DNA from: an uncultured Eubacterium sp.
GTDB taxonomy: Bacteria; Bacillota; Clostridia; Lachnospirales; CAG-274
Length of the DNA: 60,885 bases
Assembly (NCBI GenBank): GCA_900543365.1
Contig: UQRG01000001.1
Coordinates: forward strand, 1 to 60,885
Reading direction: 5' to 3'
This document shows, piece after piece, positions 9,765 through 18,571 of this stretch (position 1 is its first letter; each line of letters opens with the position of its first letter). The notes below the pieces were generated by a model. It searched no databases and had not been told where the DNA came from. It saw only the letters and a list, made by a program, of their open reading frames with translations. A program made the translations under genes and the position numbers.

Positions 9765-11003
9765 TTATTCCTCCCACTTCTTTAAACAAAGTACACCATT
9801 GTGACCACCAAAGCCTAAAGTATTAGATAAAGCATACTTAACATCTCTTTCAACAGCTTTATTTACAGTATAGTTAAGGTCACATTCTTCATCAGGAACC
9901 TGATAATTAATTGTTGGAGGAACAACTCCATTCTTTAAAGCAAGAATTGTGGCAATAGCCTCAACACCACCAGTTGCACCTAAAAGATGACCTGTCATAG
10001 ACTTAGTTGAACTAATATTAATTTCTGTAGCATAATCACCAAAGGCTTTCTTAATAGCAAGAGTTTCAGAGGCATCATTAATATGAGTTGAAGTACCGTG
10101 AGCATTAATATAACCGACTTCAGTTTTTTCAATACCAGCCTCAGCCATAGCAGCCTCCATCGCCTTTGCAGCACCATCGCCATCAAGTAAAGGAGAAGTA
10201 ATATGATAAGCATCGCAAGTTGAGCCATAACCAACAACTTCTGCTAAAATTTCAGCTCCTCTTGCTTGAGCAGATTCAAGAGATTCCATAAATAAAATAC
10301 CAGCACCCTCACCCATAACAAAGCCACCTCTTTCCTTATCAAAAGGAATAGATGCTCTTGATGGGTCTTCACTTGTAGAAAGTGCCTTTAAAGCAGCAAA
10401 ACCACCAATACCCAACTTACAAATAGATGCCTCAGAACCACCAGCAAGTATATAATCACTGTAACCGTGCTTAATACTTCTAAATGCCTCACCAATAGAA
10501 TGAGTAGCAGTTGCACAAGCAGTTACAATATCAAGGCAAGTACCTCTTGCACCAAATCTAATAGCAACATTACCAGCAGCCATATTAGAAATAGCCATAG
10601 GAATAAACAAAGGTGCAATTCTTGACATACCCTTTGTAGCAAGTTTAGTTGCCTGTTCTTCTATGGTACAAAGACCACCAATACCAGAACCAATAACAAC
10701 ACCAAACTTATGTTTATCAATAGTATCTAAATTAATGCCAGACATTTTAACAGCCTCATCAGCAGCAGCCATAGCATAAATACTAAATAAATCAGTTCTC
10801 TTAACTTCCTTTTTATCTACAACAGTTGTTGGGTCAAAATTCTTAACCTCACCAGCACACTTAACCTTGCTATCTGTTGTATCAAAACGAGTGATTAAAC
10901 CAATACCATTTTTACCATTCTTTAAGCCGTCCCAAAAATCATTAGTATTATTACCAATAGGAGTAACAGCACCAATACCCGTAACAACAACTCTTCTTTC
11001 CAT
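9765..11003 (-). CDS. fabF: Beta-ketoacyl-ACP synthase II
   Basis: FabF condenses malonyl-ACP with growing acyl-ACP. It has 412 residues, the normal length. The active-site cysteine is Cys163 in TACATATHSIG. The two histidines are in NAHGTSTHIND and KSMTGHLLGATGG, completing the Cys-His-His triad of elongating KAS enzymes. AAGGAGG lies upstream of the ATG. It follows fabG by 21 bases in the operon. Confidence 0.97.
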   Translation of the reverse strand: MERRVVVTGIGAVTPIGNNTNDFWDGLKNGKNGIGLITRFDTTDSKVKCAGEVKNFDPTTVVDKKEVKRTDLFSIYAMAAADEAVKMSGINLDTIDKHKFGVVIGSGIGGLCTIEEQATKLATKGMSRIAPLFIPMAISNMAAGNVAIRFGARGTCLDIVTACATATHSIGEAFRSIKHGYSDYILAGGSEASICKLGIGGFAALKALSTSEDPSRASIPFDKERGGFVMGEGAGILFMESLESAQARGAEILAEVVGYGSTCDAYHITSPLLDGDGAAKAMEAAMAEAGIEKTEVGYINAHGTSTHINDASETLAIKKAFGDYATEINISSTKSMTGHLLGATGGVEAIATILALKNGVVPPTINYQVPDEECDLNYTVNKAVERDVKYALSNTLGFGGHNGVLCLKKWEE

Positions 11004-11024
11004 TAAATATAATCCTCCTTAATA

Positions 11025-11756
11025 CTATCTACCTATTACCATACCACCGTCAACAGTAATTACCTGACCAGTAATATACTTAGACTTAGCAAGGAAAAGT
11101 GCAGTTTCTGCAATTTCCTCAGGCTGACCAAATCTCTTTAAAGGAATTCCCTCTAATATCTGTTCTTTAACCTTATCTGAAAGAACTTCTGTCATATCTG
11201 TTGCAATCATACCTGGTGCAATAGCATTACAAGTAATATTTCTAGCTGCAAGTTCCTTAGCCACACTATAAGTCATACCTAGCACACCAGCCTTACTAGC
11301 TGCATAATTAACCTGACCAATGTTACCCGCAAGACCAATAACACTTGACATATTAATAATAGCACCACTTCTCTGCTTCATCATAATTTTGTTTACTGCT
11401 TTCATCATATTAAAGCAACCCTTTAAATTAGTGTTAATAACAGCATCAAAATCTTCTTCTTTCATTCTCATAAGGAGAGTATCTCTTGTAATACCTGCAT
11501 TATTAACAAGCACATCAACACCACCAAATTCAGCAATAGCCTCATCAACTAACTTTTGAGCCTCATCAGTAGTGCTTACATCAGCTTGTACAGTAAGGCA
11601 CTTAACACCCATAGCCTCAATTTCATTTTTAACTTCTTCTGGAGATGTGCTTCTATAGTTTAAAACAATATTAGCACCTTCTGATGCAAACTTAAGAGCA
11701 ATAGCCTTGCCAATACCCTTAGCACCACCTGTAACAATAACAGTCTTATCTTTCAT
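11025..11756 (-). CDS. fabG: 3-oxoacyl-[ACP] reductase
   Basis: FabG is an NADPH-dependent short-chain dehydrogenase that reduces beta-ketoacyl-ACP. In 243 residues, the nucleotide motif TGGAKGIGKAIA lies near residues 9-20, the NNAG motif near residue 87, and the catalytic Ser and YAASK near residues 137-154. Its ATG begins immediately after the fabD TAA with no gap, and its ribosome site lies inside the end of fabD, so the two are probably translationally coupled. Confidence 0.97.
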   Translation of the reverse strand: MKDKTVIVTGGAKGIGKAIALKFASEGANIVLNYRSTSPEEVKNEIEAMGVKCLTVQADVSTTDEAQKLVDEAIAEFGGVDVLVNNAGITRDTLLMRMKEEDFDAVINTNLKGCFNMMKAVNKIMMKQRSGAIINMSSVIGLAGNIGQVNYAASKAGVLGMTYSVAKELAARNITCNAIAPGMIATDMTEVLSDKVKEQILEGIPLKRFGQPEEIAETALFLAKSKYITGQVITVDGGMVIGR

Positions 11757-12698
11757 TTATAAACCCAACCCTTCTACTGTTTTTTCAAGAGTCTTTAAAT
11801 CCTCTACATTATAAATAGATACATCAGCACCAACTTCCTTTGCAGCCTTTTTAACAAAACTAGACAAGGTCTTACCTGGACCCATTTCTACAAATGTGTC
11901 TACACCAAGTTCAATCATTTTCTTAACAGACTGTTCCCACTTAACAGGATTCATAACCTGTTTTGTAAGAATGTCAACAATCTGACTCTTATCCTCAACA
12001 ACTTCTGCAGTTAAGTTAGTAATGACAGGAATATTCATATCATTTAACTTAATTTTATTAAGTTCTTCATTTAACTTAATTGCAGCCGGTTCTAAAAGTG
12101 AAGTATGGAAAGGACCACTTACATTAAGCATAACAGCTCTTTTAGCACCCTTTTCCTTAACAAGTTCAGCAGCCTTTTCAACAGCCTCCTTATCACCAGC
12201 AATAACAATCTGACCCGGAGCATTGTAATTAGCTATCATACATCTTCCAATTTCAGCTACCTCATTACAAGCCTCCTGAATTTTGTCAGCATCAAGATTT
12301 AACACTGCACACATAGCCCCTTGACCCTTTGGTACAGCCTCAGTCATAAACTTGCCTCTTTTTCTTACAAGTTTAACAGCCTCTTCAAAGTCCATTGTAC
12401 CACTTGCAACATTAGCGGAATATTCGCCTAAGCTAAGACCAGCAACATAGTCAGCATTTAAGCCCTTTTCTTCCATTATCTTGTACACAGCATAACTAAT
12501 TGTAAGTAAAGCAGGCTGAGTATACTCAGTTTCATTTAATCTTTCATCATCACCAAAGCATAAATCTGTAAGCTTAAAGTCAAGCACAGAATCTGCCTTA
12601 TTAAATACTTCCTTTGCACACGCAAAATTGTCATAAAGCTCCTTACCCATACCAGAATACTGAGCACCCTGACCACTAAATATAAAAGCTGTTTTCAT
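11757..12698 (-). CDS. fabD: Malonyl-CoA:ACP transacylase
   Basis: FabD loads malonyl groups from CoA onto acyl carrier protein. In 313 residues, the N-terminal FSGQGAQYSGMG signature and the nucleophile serine in GLSLGEYSA (near residue 90) are visible. The catalytic histidine is in the GPFHTSLL motif. AAGGAG precedes the ATG. It lies between fabK and fabG. The carrier protein it loads (acpP) must be encoded elsewhere. Confidence 0.97.
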   Translation of the reverse strand: MKTAFIFSGQGAQYSGMGKELYDNFACAKEVFNKADSVLDFKLTDLCFGDDERLNETEYTQPALLTISYAVYKIMEEKGLNADYVAGLSLGEYSANVASGTMDFEEAVKLVRKRGKFMTEAVPKGQGAMCAVLNLDADKIQEACNEVAEIGRCMIANYNAPGQIVIAGDKEAVEKAAELVKEKGAKRAVMLNVSGPFHTSLLEPAAIKLNEELNKIKLNDMNIPVITNLTAEVVEDKSQIVDILTKQVMNPVKWEQSVKKMIELGVDTFVEMGPGKTLSSFVKKAAKEVGADVSIYNVEDLKTLEKTVEGLGL

Positions 12699-12708
12699 TT
12701 TAATCTCC

Positions 12709-13644
12709 TTATTTTACAAGCTCGTCAAACTGATCCATAATTTCTTCAATAATTTCCTTACAAGACTGTTCCTTATTTACCATACCTGCAATCTGACCAC
12801 TCATAACAGAACCATTGTCAACATCACCAAGCTTAACAGACTTCTGTAATGCACCTGTACCAAGCTGGTCAAATCTAGCCATATCAGGCTCGTCCTTACC
12901 CATTTCTTCCTTTTCTGCCTTTAAAAAAGCATTAGCAAGCTTATTCTTAATTACTCTAACCGGGTGACCAGTTATATTACCAGTAATAACTGTAGCAATA
13001 TCATTAGCCTTTATAATCTTAGCCTTATAATTTTCGTGAACAGTACATTCGTTAGCTACAAGGAAACGAGTACCAATTTGAACACCTTCTGCACCAAGCA
13101 TAAAGCCGGCAGCCATACCTCTACCATCAGCAATACCACCTGCTGCAAGTACAGGAATATTAATAGCATCTACAACCTGAGGAACTAAAGCCATAGTAGT
13201 AAGTTTACCAATGTGACCACCAGACTCCATACCTTCAGCAATAACAGCACTAGCACCAATCTTTTCCATTTTCTTAGCTTGAGCTACAGATGGAACAACT
13301 GGAATAAGGCAAATATTATGTTCCTTAAACTTGTCCATAAACTTAGAGGGATTACCAGCACCAGTAGTAACTACCTTAACACCTTCCTGACATACAAGGT
13401 CAACAATATCATCAACAAAAGGTGATAAAAGCATAATATTTACACCAAAAGGCTTGTCTGTAAGTTCCTTACATTTTCTAATTTCTTCTCTAACAACATC
13501 TGCTGGAGCATTACCTGCTGCAATAATTCCTAAACCACCTGCATTAGAAACAGCTGAAGCAAGACTTGCATCAGCAATCCAAGCCATAGCACCCTGAAAA
13601 ATAGGGTATTTAATACCTAACATATCACAAATTCTAGTTCTCAT
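12709..13644 (-). CDS. fabK: Enoyl-[ACP] reductase II (FMN-dependent)
   Basis: FabK is the flavin enoyl-ACP reductase of streptococci and many clostridia, unrelated to FabI. In 311 residues it shows the 2-nitropropane dioxygenase-like TIM barrel (PIFQGAMAWIADASLASAVS at the start, AAGGIADGRGMAAGFMLGA near residue 170). FabK-type reductases are intrinsically insensitive to triclosan. I start at the ATG at 13644, which has AAAAGGTG about seven bases upstream, rather than the GTG three codons earlier. fabH ends 46 bases upstream, where acpP is usually found. Confidence 0.94.
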   Translation of the reverse strand: MRTRICDMLGIKYPIFQGAMAWIADASLASAVSNAGGLGIIAAGNAPADVVREEIRKCKELTDKPFGVNIMLLSPFVDDIVDLVCQEGVKVVTTGAGNPSKFMDKFKEHNICLIPVVPSVAQAKKMEKIGASAVIAEGMESGGHIGKLTTMALVPQVVDAINIPVLAAGGIADGRGMAAGFMLGAEGVQIGTRFLVANECTVHENYKAKIIKANDIATVITGNITGHPVRVIKNKLANAFLKAEKEEMGKDEPDMARFDQLGTGALQKSVKLGDVDNGSVMSGQIAGMVNKEQSCKEIIEEIMDQFDELVK

Positions 13645-13690
13645 TAATTTCACCTTTTATATCCTTTCACTCTTTATATTCATATAAAAA

Positions 13691-14662
13691 TTACCATTCA
13701 ATAAGCATACTGCCCCAAGTAAGACCAGCACCAAAACCTGAAATAATAATTTTATCACCATTTTCAAGCATACCCTTAGCTGACATTTCACCAAGAGCAA
13801 TAGCCACACTTGCTGCCGAAGTATTACCATACTCATTAATATTCAAATAAAACTTTTCAATAGGCACATTTAACTTTCTGGCAACTATATCAATAATTCT
13901 TGAATTAGCTTGATGAGGTACTATGTACTTAATATCATCAATACTTAAACCACTTTTTTCTAAAACATTATTTATACTTTGAGGGACAACCTTTGTTGCA
14001 AAATTAAATATAGCCTTTCCGTCCATTTGAAGATATTTGCTATTTTCTCTGTCTGGCTTATACAACATATTTTCTGGTTGCTTTTCATTCGCTGTTAACT
14101 TAAGTCCGTCTTGACCTTTAGCGTGTAAATCTTCACAAAGTATACCACCATTTTTTCTAGGCTCAAGTATAGCACCTCCGGCACCATCACCAAAAAGTAC
14201 ACAACTAGCTCTGTCACTCCAATCAACAATCTTTGATAAAGTTTCAGCACCTAATACAAGTGCCTTTTTATAATTGCCAGACTTTATAAATTTGTCTGCT
14301 ATACTTAAAGCATACACAAAGCCACTACAAGCAGCACTTATGTCAAAAGCAAAAGCATTAGTCGCACCTATTGCGCCTTGAACAAGACAAGCTGTACTAG
14401 GTGTAGCATAGTCAGGAGTAATTGTACCCACAACAATAAGGTCAATATCAAGAGGGTCAATGCCTGATTTTTTAATAAGTTTTTCAGCTACATTGATACA
14501 AAGCTCAGATGTATTTTCACCTTGTGATAAATGTCTTTGCTTAATTCCTGTACGAGAATATATCCATTCATCATTTGTGTCCACAATTTTGCTCAAGTCA
14601 TCATTTGTAACCACACCAGACGGCACATAAAAATCAGCAGCCGCAATACCAGTATTTAACAT
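13691..14662 (-). CDS. fabH: Beta-ketoacyl-ACP synthase III
   Basis: FabH starts fatty-acid synthesis by condensing acetyl-CoA (or branched acyl-CoA) with malonyl-ACP. The nucleophile is Cys112 in SAACSGFVYAL, the usual position. The histidine is in VPHQANSRI and the asparagine in NINEYGNTSAAS. I start at the ATG at 14662 because AAGGAG lies six bases before it; the in-frame ATG at 14677 would place that site inside the gene. The protein is then 323 residues. Confidence 0.95.
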   Translation of the reverse strand: MLNTGIAAADFYVPSGVVTNDDLSKIVDTNDEWIYSRTGIKQRHLSQGENTSELCINVAEKLIKKSGIDPLDIDLIVVGTITPDYATPSTACLVQGAIGATNAFAFDISAACSGFVYALSIADKFIKSGNYKKALVLGAETLSKIVDWSDRASCVLFGDGAGGAILEPRKNGGILCEDLHAKGQDGLKLTANEKQPENMLYKPDRENSKYLQMDGKAIFNFATKVVPQSINNVLEKSGLSIDDIKYIVPHQANSRIIDIVARKLNVPIEKFYLNINEYGNTSAASVAIALGEMSAKGMLENGDKIIISGFGAGLTWGSMLIEW

Positions 14663-14680
14663 AATTTTCTCCTTCATCTT

Positions 14681-15127
14681 TTAAATTGGTTTACCTTTTT
14701 TAAGGAACTGATTAAGACTTGAAAGTGCCTCTATAAACATATTTGCCTCATAGTCAGACAAATCCACAACAAGAGACTTAACCAACTCAAAATGAAATCT
14801 CTGATGAGTTTTATAAAGTTCTTTACCCTTTTCAGTAAGACTAAGCATAAAAACTCTTTTATCAAGTTCATTTCTAACTTTGTTGACATAGCCTTTTTTT
14901 ACTAAATGATTAATAGCTACAGTCAAAGTTCCCATAGTTATATCAAGCTTTTCTGCAACAGCAGACATAGTTTTAGGCAGATAGATACCAATAGCATCTA
15001 CAGTATGTGCCTCATTTACAGACACATCTGCAAATCCCTCAGACTTGATAGCCGTCTGCTCACTTCTTGACATATCGTTAAAGGCACCACTTATAAGTCT
15101 GTTCAAAGTAACTATTGTACTTTCCAT
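14681..15127 (-). CDS. fabT: MarR-family regulator of fatty-acid synthesis, FabT-like
   Basis: A 148-residue winged-helix protein of the MarR family at the head of the fab operon, the position and size of streptococcal FabT. That repressor binds long-chain acyl-ACP as corepressor and shuts off its own operon. The helix-turn-helix region is near residues 50-80 (MTMGTLTVAINHLVKKGYV) and the wing follows (KVRNELDKRVFMLSLTEKG). A palindrome matching the FabT box overlaps the gene's own promoter, so autoregulation is likely. AGGGAGGC is the ribosome site. Confidence 0.87.
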   Translation of the reverse strand: MESTIVTLNRLISGAFNDMSRSEQTAIKSEGFADVSVNEAHTVDAIGIYLPKTMSAVAEKLDITMGTLTVAINHLVKKGYVNKVRNELDKRVFMLSLTEKGKELYKTHQRFHFELVKSLVVDLSDYEANMFIEALSSLNQFLKKGKPI

Positions 15128-15149
15128 AAGACAATGCCTCCCTAATTAT

Positions 15150-15162
15150 TTTGATAATCAAA
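15150..15162. promoter_or_regulatory. Predicted FabT operator
   Basis: TTTGATAATCAAA has six-base perfect arms (TTTGAT and ATCAAA) around a single centre base. It agrees with the FabT box known from streptococci (TTTGATTATCAAA core). It abuts and overlaps by one base the -10 box of the fabT promoter, so a bound repressor would cover the transcription start. Confidence 0.8.
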
Positions 15163-15190
15163 GTATATACTATTTAAGCCAAAAAGTCAA
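15162..15190 (-). promoter_or_regulatory. fabT (fab operon) promoter
   Basis: Read on the minus strand there is a -35 box TTGACT (15190-15185), a 17-base spacer and a -10 box TATACT (15167-15162). This is a near-consensus vegetative promoter ending in the FabT palindrome. The leader to the fabT ATG is short. Confidence 0.85.
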
Positions 15191-15222
15191 TATATTCTGA
15201 ACCTATAAGACCTATAAGTTGC

Positions 15223-15636
15223 CTAATCATTAATCATACTAAGGCACTTTTCATAAAATTCAGGCATAGCCTTTTTAATACTACAAGGCTTAAAGGCTGA
15301 ATTTACAAAGCAATGGTCACTTGAACCTATTACTCTAAGTTCTCCTGTTTTATCATCTACTATTTTATATGAAAAACTTAACTTTACTGGTGTAATACTC
15401 TTGACTTTAGTATGTATTTTTACAGTATCTCCATAACACGCTCCAGATTTATAAACAGCATTTATACCTAAAACAGGTATCATTACTCCCATTTTTTCCA
15501 TTTCACTATAACTATAACCCAGTTTCTCCATATAAAATATTCTAGCTTCTTCAAACCACCTAATATAATTTGAATGATGAACTATACCCATTCTGTCAGT
15601 TTCATAATACTGTACTTTTCTTATATAATCTTTCAT
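15223..15636 (-). CDS. YbgC/4-hydroxybenzoyl-CoA-type acyl-CoA thioesterase
   Basis: A 137-residue hot-dog thioesterase. The family signature YYETDRMGIVHHSNYIRWFEEAR (split here: YYETDRMGIVHH then SNYIRWFEEAR, residues 9-31) contains the catalytic Asp. Such enzymes hydrolyse acyl-CoA or acyl-ACP esters. It has its own promoter and ends 95 bases before fabT, with no clear terminator between, so read-through into the fab operon is possible. The substrate is not known, but context suggests fatty-acyl thioesters. Confidence 0.85.
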   Translation of the reverse strand: MKDYIRKVQYYETDRMGIVHHSNYIRWFEEARIFYMEKLGYSYSEMEKMGVMIPVLGINAVYKSGACYGDTVKIHTKVKSITPVKLSFSYKIVDDKTGELRVIGSSDHCFVNSAFKPCSIKKAMPEFYEKCLSMIND

Positions 15637-15665
15637 ATACTCATCTCCATTAAATTGATTTATTA

Positions 15666-15694
15666 ATTATATCATAATTTCACGAAAGTATCAA
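15666..15694 (-). promoter_or_regulatory. Thioesterase-gene promoter
   Basis: On the minus strand there is a -35 box TTGATA (15694-15689), a 17-base spacer and a consensus -10 box TATAAT (15671-15666). It points away from the ftsQ promoter, making a compact divergent promoter region. Confidence 0.75.
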
Positions 15695-15703
15695 ATCCAC
15701 CTA

Positions 15704-15732
15704 TTGACAACAGTTAAAACAAAGATTAAAAT
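15704..15732 (+). promoter_or_regulatory. ftsQ/divIB promoter
   Basis: Consensus -35 box TTGACA (15704-15709), a 17-base spacer and -10 box TAAAAT (15727-15732), about 30 bases before the ftsQ ATG. Confidence 0.78.
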
Positions 15733-15761
15733 AATTATATGTTGAAATAAGGAGAATTTAT

Positions 15762-16490
15762 ATGGAAAAAAGACACAAAAAAAAGAAATCTTCTGCAATA
15801 CCTATTGCATTTTGCTGTTTAGTTATAATGTCAATAATGATAACACTTTTTATGATGCCATTTTTTAGTATCAAAACTATAAATATTAGTGGAAATGAGT
15901 CATTAACAGTTGACCAAATCAAAAATTACTTAACCTTTAAAGAAGATGACAATATTTTCCTCTTTAGTAAAAGAAAATCTAGGAATAATATACTTAACAA
16001 CCATTTTGTTAAATCTATTGAAATTAATAGGGTTTTGCCATCAACAGTTAATGTAACAGTAAATGAATATAAGCTTAGAGGTTATGTACCATATTCTGGA
16101 AGTTATTTATTTATAGATGGAGATGGCAGAGTTTTAGATGTACAAAAGAAAATTACAAAGTCATTGCCAGTTGTTGAAGGTCTTAAATTCAACAATGTTA
16201 CAGTTGGTGAAATTTTGCAAGTAGATAATCCGTCAACATTTGAAACAATGGTTCACTTGTCTAAATTATTTGAAAAATATGAACTTTTATCAAATGTTAT
16301 AAGAGTTGATATGACAGATGTAACAGACATTCATTTATATACTGGTAGTGTAGATATTAAATTCGGCAGCTTTGATGATGCAAACAGAAAATTACTTATG
16401 CTTATAGAAGTTCTAAAAACATTTGATACAAGTGTTCCCGGTACTATAAATCTTACAGCAGACAAGGCTACATTTGAATATATGATGTAA
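15762..16490 (+). CDS. ftsQ: Cell division protein FtsQ/DivIB
   Basis: A bitopic divisome protein that, with FtsL and FtsB/DivIC, controls septal peptidoglycan synthesis. In 242 residues there is a basic cytoplasmic start (MEKRHKKKK), one membrane helix near residues 12-35, and then a POTRA domain (FSIKTINISGNESLTVDQIKN split around residues 37-57). The FtsQ beta domain follows (INRVLPSTVNVTVNEYKLRG and the YLFIDGDGRVLD motif). AAGGAG precedes the ATG. It sits just before ftsZ, as in many dcw clusters, although murB/murG/ftsA are absent. Confidence 0.9.
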   Translation: MEKRHKKKKSSAIPIAFCCLVIMSIMITLFMMPFFSIKTINISGNESLTVDQIKNYLTFKEDDNIFLFSKRKSRNNILNNHFVKSIEINRVLPSTVNVTVNEYKLRGYVPYSGSYLFIDGDGRVLDVQKKITKSLPVVEGLKFNNVTVGEILQVDNPSTFETMVHLSKLFEKYELLSNVIRVDMTDVTDIHLYTGSVDIKFGSFDDANRKLLMLIEVLKTFDTSVPGTINLTADKATFEYMM

Positions 16491-16512
16491 AAAAGTGTAA
16501 AAATTATATGAA

Positions 16513-16549
16513 TTTTAACTTTTTTTAGGTAAAACATACAAAGTTAAAA
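16513..16549 (+). repeat. Inverted repeat between ftsQ and ftsZ
   Basis: A ten-base perfect inverted repeat (TTTTAACTTT and AAAGTTAAAA) separated by 17 bases. No T-run follows on the plus strand, so it would be a weak terminator at best; it lies just upstream of the ftsZ promoter. Confidence 0.4.
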
Positions 16550-16566
16550 AATATATTATTTTCCTC

Positions 16567-16595
16567 TTGAAATATGATATAAAAAAGGTTACAAT
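16567..16595 (+). promoter_or_regulatory. ftsZ promoter
   Basis: -35 box TTGAAA (16567-16572), 17-base spacer, -10 box TACAAT (16590-16595), about 80 bases upstream of the ftsZ ATG. It gives ftsZ expression independent of ftsQ. Confidence 0.68.
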
Positions 16596-16675
16596 ATAAT
16601 ATAATTGATTTATTATGTGAAAATATGATTATTGATAAAATTTACTATGAATAGAGGATACATAGGAGGTATATT

Positions 16676-17806
16676 ATGATTGAAGTTCTCAATGAAATGA
16701 ACGATGTTGCCAAAATAGTGGTACTCGGTGTAGGCGGCGGTGGTTGTAATGCCGTAAATAGAATGTTAATATCTAACCCAGCTAATATTGATTTTATTGC
16801 AGTAAATACTGATGCTATAGCTCTTGATAATTCTATAGCAAAAAAGAAAATTAAAATTGGTGCTAAACTTACTAAAGGTTTAGGTGCTGGTGGCAGACCA
16901 GAAGTTGGCGAAAAGGCTGCTGAAGAAACTGCAGCTGAAATCTCTCAAGCTCTTGAGGGTGTTAATATGGTGTTTATTACTGCCGGTATGGGTGGTGGTA
17001 CTGGTACTGGTGCTGCTCCTATTGTTGCTAAACTTGCCAGAGAAATGGGTATTCTTACTGTTGGTGTTGTTACTAAGCCATTTAAATTTGAAGGACCTAA
17101 GAGAATGAAATATGCTCTTCAGGGTATTGAAAATTTAAAGGCTTATGTTGATACTTTACTTGTTATTCCTAATCAGAAGTTAATTGAAACTGCTGATAAG
17201 TCTACTACAATGCGTGAAGCTTTTGCTATGTCTGACAGTGTATTAGGTCAAGGTGTTACTGGTATTTCAGACCTTATTACTAAACCTGGTGAAATTAATG
17301 TTGACTTTGCCGATGTATGTACTGTTATTGCTAATCAAGGTCTTGCTCACTTTGGTATTGGTGAATCAGATGATATTCAAGAAGCTGCTAAGATGGCTAT
17401 TACATCTCCACTTCTTGAAACTGCTATTGACGGTGCTAAGAGTGTTATTGTAAACTTTACAAGTGGTCCAGACCTTAACCTTCTTGAAGCAAATGCTGCT
17501 GCCGAACTTATTTCTGAGGCTCTTGACCCAGAGGCAGAATTTATATTTGGTACTGTAGTTGATGAAACTATGGGAGATAAGGTAAAGGTTACTGTTATTG
17601 CAACAGGTCTTGTATCTGGTGACGAACCTAAAAAGGCAGAAAATCCAGTTGAACCTACCCCTGCTAAAACAACTGCTCAACCATCATACAGAACACAGAG
17701 TTTTTCAACATCAATGCGTAACACTGTTTCTGCTCCAACTAACACTGATGATGACGATACAGCAAGTGATTTAATAATTCCTACTTTTTTAAGAGGTAGA
17801 AACTAA
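16676..17806 (+). CDS. ftsZ: Cell division GTPase FtsZ
   Basis: FtsZ is the tubulin-like GTPase that forms the cytokinetic ring. In 376 residues, the GTP-binding GVGGGGCNAVNRM region is near residues 18-30 and the tubulin signature GGGTGTG at 106-112. The T7 loop follows (GEINVDFADV near residue 200). A flexible Pro/Thr/Ser-rich linker runs from about 320. The conserved C-terminal peptide, DLIIPTFLRGRN, binds FtsA/SepF partners. A strong AGGAGG lies before the ATG. The gene ends in a terminator and has its own promoter. Confidence 0.98.
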   Translation: MIEVLNEMNDVAKIVVLGVGGGGCNAVNRMLISNPANIDFIAVNTDAIALDNSIAKKKIKIGAKLTKGLGAGGRPEVGEKAAEETAAEISQALEGVNMVFITAGMGGGTGTGAAPIVAKLAREMGILTVGVVTKPFKFEGPKRMKYALQGIENLKAYVDTLLVIPNQKLIETADKSTTMREAFAMSDSVLGQGVTGISDLITKPGEINVDFADVCTVIANQGLAHFGIGESDDIQEAAKMAITSPLLETAIDGAKSVIVNFTSGPDLNLLEANAAAELISEALDPEAEFIFGTVVDETMGDKVKVTVIATGLVSGDEPKKAENPVEPTPAKTTAQPSYRTQSFSTSMRNTVSAPTNTDDDDTASDLIIPTFLRGRN

Positions 17807-17827
17807 GGTTTAAAATATAAACCAATT

Positions 17828-17856
17828 AGGGCTTTTGCTTTCGCAAAAGCCCTTTT
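17828..17856 (+). terminator. Rho-independent terminator after ftsZ
   Basis: An 11-base-pair perfect stem (AGGGCTTTTGC with GCAAAAGCCCT) closes a TTTC loop and ends in TTTT, about 20 bases after the ftsZ stop. Confidence 0.94.
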
Positions 17857-17880
17857 AAAATCTTTAATTGGAGGTATACT

Positions 17881-18546
17881 ATGTTCAGAACTAAACTTGC
17901 AGATAGAGAACTACCAGATTACACTAAAGGCGAAGAAATATTTAATATGGTAAGCCATATTGTAGGTGGTGCATTATCTGTAGTTGCTATGGTACTTTGC
18001 ATTATTGTAGCTGCTTTACATCACAACCCTTGGGGTATTGTTGCATCTTGCATTTATGGTGTAACAATGATTGCTCTTTACACTATGTCTAGTATTTATC
18101 ACGGATTACATAAAGGAACAGCTAAAAAAGTTTTTCAGATTATTGACCATTGTACAATTTATTTTATGATAGCTGGTTCATATATGCCAATTATATTCTG
18201 TAGCATTAGAGAACAAAGTGTAGCTGTATGCTGGATTATATTTGGTATAGAATGGACACTTGTAGCAATCGCCACAACCCTTACAGCAATTGACCTTAAA
18301 AGCACAAAAAAAATGTCAATGGTTTGTTACATAGGAATGGGTTGGACAATTATTTTCTTCTACAAATATCTTGTAGCCGGTCTTGCACCTATGGGAATTG
18401 TATTTCTTGTGACAGGTGGTTTGCTATATACAATAGGTGCTATTATATATAGCTTTAAGAAAAAATATGCCCATAATGTTTTTCATATATTTGTTGTATT
18501 AGGAAGTGTCGCACACTTTTTTGCAATAATTTTTTATGTTCTTTAA
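17881..18546 (+). CDS. trhA: Hemolysin III family membrane protein (PAQR superfamily)
   Basis: A 221-residue polytopic protein with about seven predicted membrane helices and the family's conserved motifs: SHIVGGALS near residue 25, SSIYHG near 75 (metal-ligand histidine), and HNVFHIFVVLGSVAHF near the C-terminus with further histidines. Relatives (YqfA/TrhA/HlyIII) are linked to membrane-energetics or lipid homeostasis; true haemolysis is doubtful. GGAGG precedes the ATG. The only downstream signal is the hairpin that also covers the next gene's ribosome site. Confidence 0.87.
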   Translation: MFRTKLADRELPDYTKGEEIFNMVSHIVGGALSVVAMVLCIIVAALHHNPWGIVASCIYGVTMIALYTMSSIYHGLHKGTAKKVFQIIDHCTIYFMIAGSYMPIIFCSIREQSVAVCWIIFGIEWTLVAIATTLTAIDLKSTKKMSMVCYIGMGWTIIFFYKYLVAGLAPMGIVFLVTGGLLYTIGAIIYSFKKKYAHNVFHIFVVLGSVAHFFAIIFYVL

Positions 18547-18571
18547 TCTGTATAAATTTAATACAAATAAC

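Noticed and set aside
16884..17453. Long leucine-rich open frames inside ftsZ and opposite or within other large genes
   Set aside because: They overlap well-identified genes in other frames, have low-complexity Leu/Ile/Val content typical of frame-shifted A/T-rich coding DNA, and lack ribosome sites.
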